Made by a program: the position numbers and the translations under genes
DNA from: Luteococcus sp048595755
Lineage (GTDB): Bacteria; Actinomycetota; Actinomycetes; Propionibacteriales; Propionibacteriaceae
DNA: 64,000 nucleotides
Assembly (NCBI RefSeq): GCF_048595755.1
Contig: NZ_CP184360.1
Location: 2,976,001 to 3,040,000, forward strand
Direction: 5' to 3'
Part shown: positions 60,851 to 64,000 of the stretch, piece by piece
Position numbering within the stretch: the first letter of the stretch is position 1
Layout: each line of letters starts with the position of its first letter
Notes under the pieces: model-generated
The model's input: only the letters and a program-made list of their open reading frames with translations
Database searches by the model: none
What the model was told of the DNA's origin: nothing

Positions 60851-62679
60851 TGGCACGGCTGGTGGAAGTGGTCTCGGCCCAGGGGCTGCTGCACGAGTTC
60901 AACGCTGCCGGTGTGCTGCTGGCACCCGACGTGCACGTGGCGCAGACCTTGGGGCGCCTGTCGAACGAACACGATCCTCAGGTGCTGCTGGCCGCGGCGC
61001 TGGCCGTGCGCGCCCTGCGGCTGGGGTCGGTCTGCCTCGACCTTGCCGGGGTGCGGCAGCGCGTGGTGGCCGAGATGCTCGACCCGGCACTCGATCTGGC
61101 CGCCGACCCGGACAATGACGTGGACGCCCTGCCCTGGCCCGACCCGGAGGCCTGGCTCGAGCGGTTGCGCGGCTCGCGCATGGTCGCCCAGGGCGCCGAC
61201 ATTGCGGTGAACCAGCACCCAGTGCGGCTGGTCGACGGACTGCTGTACCTGGAACGCTACTGGGCCGAGGAGCGCACGGTACGCACCCGACTCGACGAGC
61301 GCGCCCGCCGCAGCGTGCCCAGCATCGACCAGCAGCGTCTGGGGGCCCTGCTCGACCAGCTCTTCGACGGTCGGGGACTGGCATCGGGCGAGACCGACCA
61401 CCAACGAGAGGCCGCCCACAACGCCGCGAACCACTGGACCAGTGTGGTGGCCGGTGGGCCGGGAACCGGCAAGACGACCACGGTGGCCAAACTGCTGGCC
61501 GTGCTGCAGGCCGTCAGCGACGAGCCCCTGCGCATCGCGCTGGCCGCGCCCTCGGGCAAGGCAGCGGCGCGACTGCAGGAGGCGGTCACCGCGGCCCTGT
61601 CCGCGCTGCCCCCCGAGATCACCCGGCCCGCGGTGACCTCGGCCTCCACCCTGCACAAGCTGTTGGATGCGCGCGGACCCGGCCGTGGCTTTGGTCGCGG
61701 CCCCGCCAATCCGCTGCCGCACCAGGTGGTGGTGGTCGACGAGATGTCCATGGTGGCCCTACCGATGATGGCCAGGCTGCTGGATTCGCTGCGGCCCGAC
61801 ACCCGACTGGTGCTGGTGGGCGATCCCAACCAGTTGACCTCGGTGGATGCCGGAGCCGTGCTCTCCGACCTGGTGCGCGCCGCAGACCTGCCGCAGGACC
61901 GGGGACGTCCGCGTCGTGGCAGCGTGACCGTGCTCACCCACACCTGGCGCTTCGGACAGGGGATCGCGAACCTCGCCGAGGCAATCCGGCAGGGCGATGA
62001 CCAGCGTGCGCTGGAACTGCTCCAGGCCGGGGATGACGTCGAGCTGGTGGCCACCAATGCCGGCGCCCTGCAGCTGACCGACCTGCCCATGGTGCGCAGC
62101 CAGGTGCTGCGCACGGGTGAGGCCGTGCACGCTGCCGCCCGCGACGGTGACGTGCCGGGCGCGCTGCAGGCACTGGACTCCCACCGACTGCTGTGCGCCC
62201 ACCGGGAGGGTCGTTGGGGCGTGGCCCGGTGGGGACGCATGGTGGAGGACCTGCTGCGCCACGAGGTGGCCGGTTATGGCGCCGAGGGCGAGTGGTACCT
62301 GGGCCGTCCCCTGCTGGTCACCCAGAACCTGAAGGACCTGGACCTGTCCAATGGCGACGCCGGTGTGGTGGTGGCCCACGAACAAGGGCTGCGCGCCGCC
62401 ATCGGCAGCAGCCAACAGGCGCGCACCTTCTCCCCCTTCCTGCTGGACCACGTCGCCAGCCTGCATGCGATGACCATCCACAAGGCACAGGGAAGCCAGT
62501 TCCGGGAGGTCACCGTCGTGCTGCCGCCGGCCGAGTCGTCGCTGCTCACCCGCGAGCTGCTCTACACCGCAGTCACCCGCGCCAGTGACCGGGTGCGGCT
62601 GGTGGGAACCCCCGATGCGGTCGCCAAGGCCATCGAGAACCGCGCGGTGCGCGCCTCCGGGCTGGCCCGCGGCTGGTGA
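60850..62679 (+). CDS. recD: Exodeoxyribonuclease V alpha subunit RecD
   Basis: 609-residue 5'-to-3' helicase, with the N-terminal RecB-binding domain and core: Walker A VVAGGPGTGKTTTVAKLL (about 200-217), APSGKAAARLQE, STLHKLL, VVVDEMSMV, GDPNQLTSVDAG and the C-terminal AMTIHKAQGSQF and LLYTAVTRAS. The start shares one base with the recB stop (TGATG). Last gene of the recCBD unit; the convergent nudC follows after 55 bases without a clear terminator. Confidence 0.95.
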   Translation: MARLVEVVSAQGLLHEFNAAGVLLAPDVHVAQTLGRLSNEHDPQVLLAAALAVRALRLGSVCLDLAGVRQRVVAEMLDPALDLAADPDNDVDALPWPDPEAWLERLRGSRMVAQGADIAVNQHPVRLVDGLLYLERYWAEERTVRTRLDERARRSVPSIDQQRLGALLDQLFDGRGLASGETDHQREAAHNAANHWTSVVAGGPGTGKTTTVAKLLAVLQAVSDEPLRIALAAPSGKAAARLQEAVTAALSALPPEITRPAVTSASTLHKLLDARGPGRGFGRGPANPLPHQVVVVDEMSMVALPMMARLLDSLRPDTRLVLVGDPNQLTSVDAGAVLSDLVRAADLPQDRGRPRRGSVTVLTHTWRFGQGIANLAEAIRQGDDQRALELLQAGDDVELVATNAGALQLTDLPMVRSQVLRTGEAVHAAARDGDVPGALQALDSHRLLCAHREGRWGVARWGRMVEDLLRHEVAGYGAEGEWYLGRPLLVTQNLKDLDLSNGDAGVVVAHEQGLRAAIGSSQQARTFSPFLLDHVASLHAMTIHKAQGSQFREVTVVLPPAESSLLTRELLYTAVTRASDRVRLVGTPDAVAKAIENRAVRASGLARGW

Positions 62680-62734
62680 TCCGGCCCAGGCCCAGCCGAA
62701 TTAGATGCCCGGCCTCCTCAGATGCGCAGCCGGA

Positions 62735-63616
62735 TCAGATGCGCAGGACGCCCTCCGGCGCGGGCAGCTGACCGGCGCGCCAACGCGCGATGATCCGCCC
62801 CGCGATGGAGCCGGAGCTGGGCAGGGTCAGGCCGGCGGACTGGTGCTCGGCCAGTTCCTCCGGGGTGTACCACTGCGCCGAGCGGATCTCCTGGCCGTCG
62901 ACGCGAATCTCGCCCTGGGCGCGGGCCACGAAGCCCAGCATCATGGAACGCGGGTAGGGCCAGGGCTGGCTGGCCAGGAAGCGGGCCTCGCTGACCTGCA
63001 GGCCCGACTCCTCGTGCACCTCGCGCACCACCGCGTGCTCGGCGCTCTCCCCTGCCTCGACGAAGCCCGCCAGGATCGACACGCGTCCCTCCGGCCAGTT
63101 GCCGTTGTGCGCCAGCAAGAGGCGGTCGCGATCGTCCAGCACGGCGACGATCATCGCGGGATCGGTGCGGGGGAAGACCTCCGACCCGCACCGGGTGCAG
63201 GTGCGCTGGAAGCCTCCGTGGCTCATCTGGGTGCTGCCGCCACATTGCGGGCAGAAGCCCGCAGTCTCATGCCAGGCCAGCACCGCCGTGGCGGCCGTGA
63301 CGAGTTCGCGCCAGGCCCCGGTCAGGTTTCCCTCCCGCAGGGACTCCCCCGCCGCCACCGGGCCACGGTGGCAGAACCACACCGTGGTACCGACGCGTCC
63401 CAGCAGCACATGACGCCGCGGGTCGTAGCGATCGCCGTGCCGGGTCACCGGCGCACCTTCCGGGTCGGCCTCGGCCCGCCCTCGGGAATCGACGGTCAAC
63501 ATCCTGGTCCCAGGTGCCTGCCACAGGGCCCGCAGGAGGTCTTCGTCGACTCGCGCCGCAGGCATCCGGTCCAGGACCGGTTGCAGCGCCCAGGCCAGTG
63601 ATTCGTCAGTATCCAT
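62735..63616 (-). CDS. nudC: NAD+ diphosphatase / RNA deNADding Nudix enzyme NudC
   Basis: 293 residues. Zinc ribbon CPQCGG...CTRCGS (about 122-144), Nudix box GFVEAGESAEHAVVREVHEESGL (about 184-206, key E residues kept), and the NADH-specific SQPWPYPRSMM motif (about 216-226). Hydrolyses NADH/NAD+ and removes NAD caps from RNA in homologues. Follows the AdnB-like gene after 6 bases on the same strand. The last residues LRI are repeated in the untranslated flank (CAGATGCGCAG twice near 62717-62745). Confidence 0.95.
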   Translation of the reverse strand: MDTDESLAWALQPVLDRMPAARVDEDLLRALWQAPGTRMLTVDSRGRAEADPEGAPVTRHGDRYDPRRHVLLGRVGTTVWFCHRGPVAAGESLREGNLTGAWRELVTAATAVLAWHETAGFCPQCGGSTQMSHGGFQRTCTRCGSEVFPRTDPAMIVAVLDDRDRLLLAHNGNWPEGRVSILAGFVEAGESAEHAVVREVHEESGLQVSEARFLASQPWPYPRSMMLGFVARAQGEIRVDGQEIRSAQWYTPEELAEHQSAGLTLPSSGSIAGRIIARWRAGQLPAPEGVLRI

Positions 63617-63622
63617 GGTGGT

Positions 63623-64000
63623 TCAGAGGCTACCCGGGCCCGGGAGGTCGGGCAGGCTCCCACCGTGGGCCATCCGCACCAGCTCCTGCTCGTCGGCCAG
63701 CTGCGCAGGTCTTTCCACCTCGCCGCTGAGCACGTGGTAGAAGACCGCGTCCACGCGCTCGAGGGGCACCTTGCGAGCCTGCGCCCAGGCCAGCCGGTAG
63801 ATCGCCAGCTGGGTGGGATCGCTGGGCTGGTTGGCGGTCTTCCAGTCGACCACCTGGAAGTCGTGGCCGCTGCCGGGTTCCGCCGCGTAGACCGCATCCA
63901 TCCGGCCGCGCAGCAGGCTTTCCCCCAGCACCAGCACGAAGGGCACCTCGACCGCCACTGGTTGCCTGTCGGCATAGGGGCCCTGCTCGAAGGCGCGCAC
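63623..64000 (-). CDS. AdnB-like UvrD/RecB-type helicase-nuclease, C-terminal part (runs off the right edge)
   Basis: 125 C-terminal residues of a large helicase-nuclease. The fragment shows a PD-(D/E)XK nuclease core: GRMDAVYAAE (catalytic Asp), HDFQVVDWKTANQPSD (Asp and Lys) and a following QLAIYRLAWAQ helix. The order with nudC matches the AdnAB locus of mycobacteria, where AdnB is the nearer subunit. Helicase motifs should lie beyond the edge. AddA/AddB or another RecB-family protein cannot be excluded from this end alone. Confidence 0.75.
   Translation of the reverse strand: MRAFEQGPYADRQPVAVEVPFVLVLGESLLRGRMDAVYAAEPGSGHDFQVVDWKTANQPSDPTQLAIYRLAWAQARKVPLERVDAVFYHVLSGEVERPAQLADEQELVRMAHGGSLPDLPGPGSL

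Noticed and set aside
62700..62745. Duplicated CAGATGCGCAG at the nudC 3' end as an att site
   Set aside because: Only 11 bases, with no mobile genes; more likely a local slippage of the last codons.

Overview
The window is GC-rich, densely coded bacterial chromosome from an actinomycete. The evidence is GC-biased codons with frequent GTG starts, two WhiB proteins, a SigR/RsrA-type sigma/anti-sigma pair, the 24-residue ribosomal protein bL37, the E2-E1 fused 2-oxoglutarate enzyme Kgd, and gene orders that match the rho-atp and whiB1-aroA regions of other Actinomycetota as I recall them. A PPA1309-family gene and the overall content point towards the Propionibacteriaceae. That placement is inference; no rRNA gene is present to settle it. 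I see no prophage, insertion sequence, CRISPR array or plasmid function.

Layout. (1) 1-15.5 kb, minus strand: aspartate-family amino-acid genes (lysA, hom, thrB), then rho, rpmE, prfA, prmC, tsaC, wecA and the ATP synthase operon (atpI, atpZ, atpB-E-F-H-A, start of atpG at the edge). thrC and argS, often found here, are absent. (2) 15.6-22.7 kb, plus strand: tRNA-Arg(CCG), two tandem GT87-like membrane proteins, kgd and a small DUF6104 gene. (3) 22.7-31.9 kb: a signalling and stress block with whiB1, pdtaS, bL37, sigR-rsrA, an alpha/beta hydrolase, an SRAP protein, a DoxX-like gene, aroA, rsgA and hisN. (4) 32-39.5 kb: serA, a complete five-gene peptide ABC transporter and a FUSC exporter-like gene. 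(5) 39.5-42.9 kb: initiator tRNA, an FBP-type zinc-finger protein and two M16 peptidase genes. (6) 42.9-64 kb: UPF0182, PPA1309 and PDZ/Lon-like genes, two metallopeptidase-like genes, a new structured-leader candidate, a DUF5679 protein, a lone TOMM-type protein, whiB7 with its leader, uvrD2, recC-recB-recD, nudC and the end of an AdnB-like helicase-nuclease.

How the genes work together. The left part supplies ATP synthesis, translation termination and transcription termination. The middle part couples redox and other stress sensing (SigR-RsrA, WhiB1, PdtaS) to the core shikimate pathway and ribosome maturation. The right part concentrates DNA-end processing: RecBCD, UvrD2 and an AdnB-like nuclease lie within 12 kb.

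The most interesting regulatory signals are: a whiB7 leader with an AT-rich-preceded promoter, a 55-codon upstream ORF and an attenuator hairpin; an exact GGAAT-N18-GTT promoter that would start sigR mRNA almost on an upstream in-frame start codon; a promoter at 49.72 kb firing directly into a bulged hairpin with pseudoknot potential; and a CRP-like palindrome in front of the ATP synthase operon.
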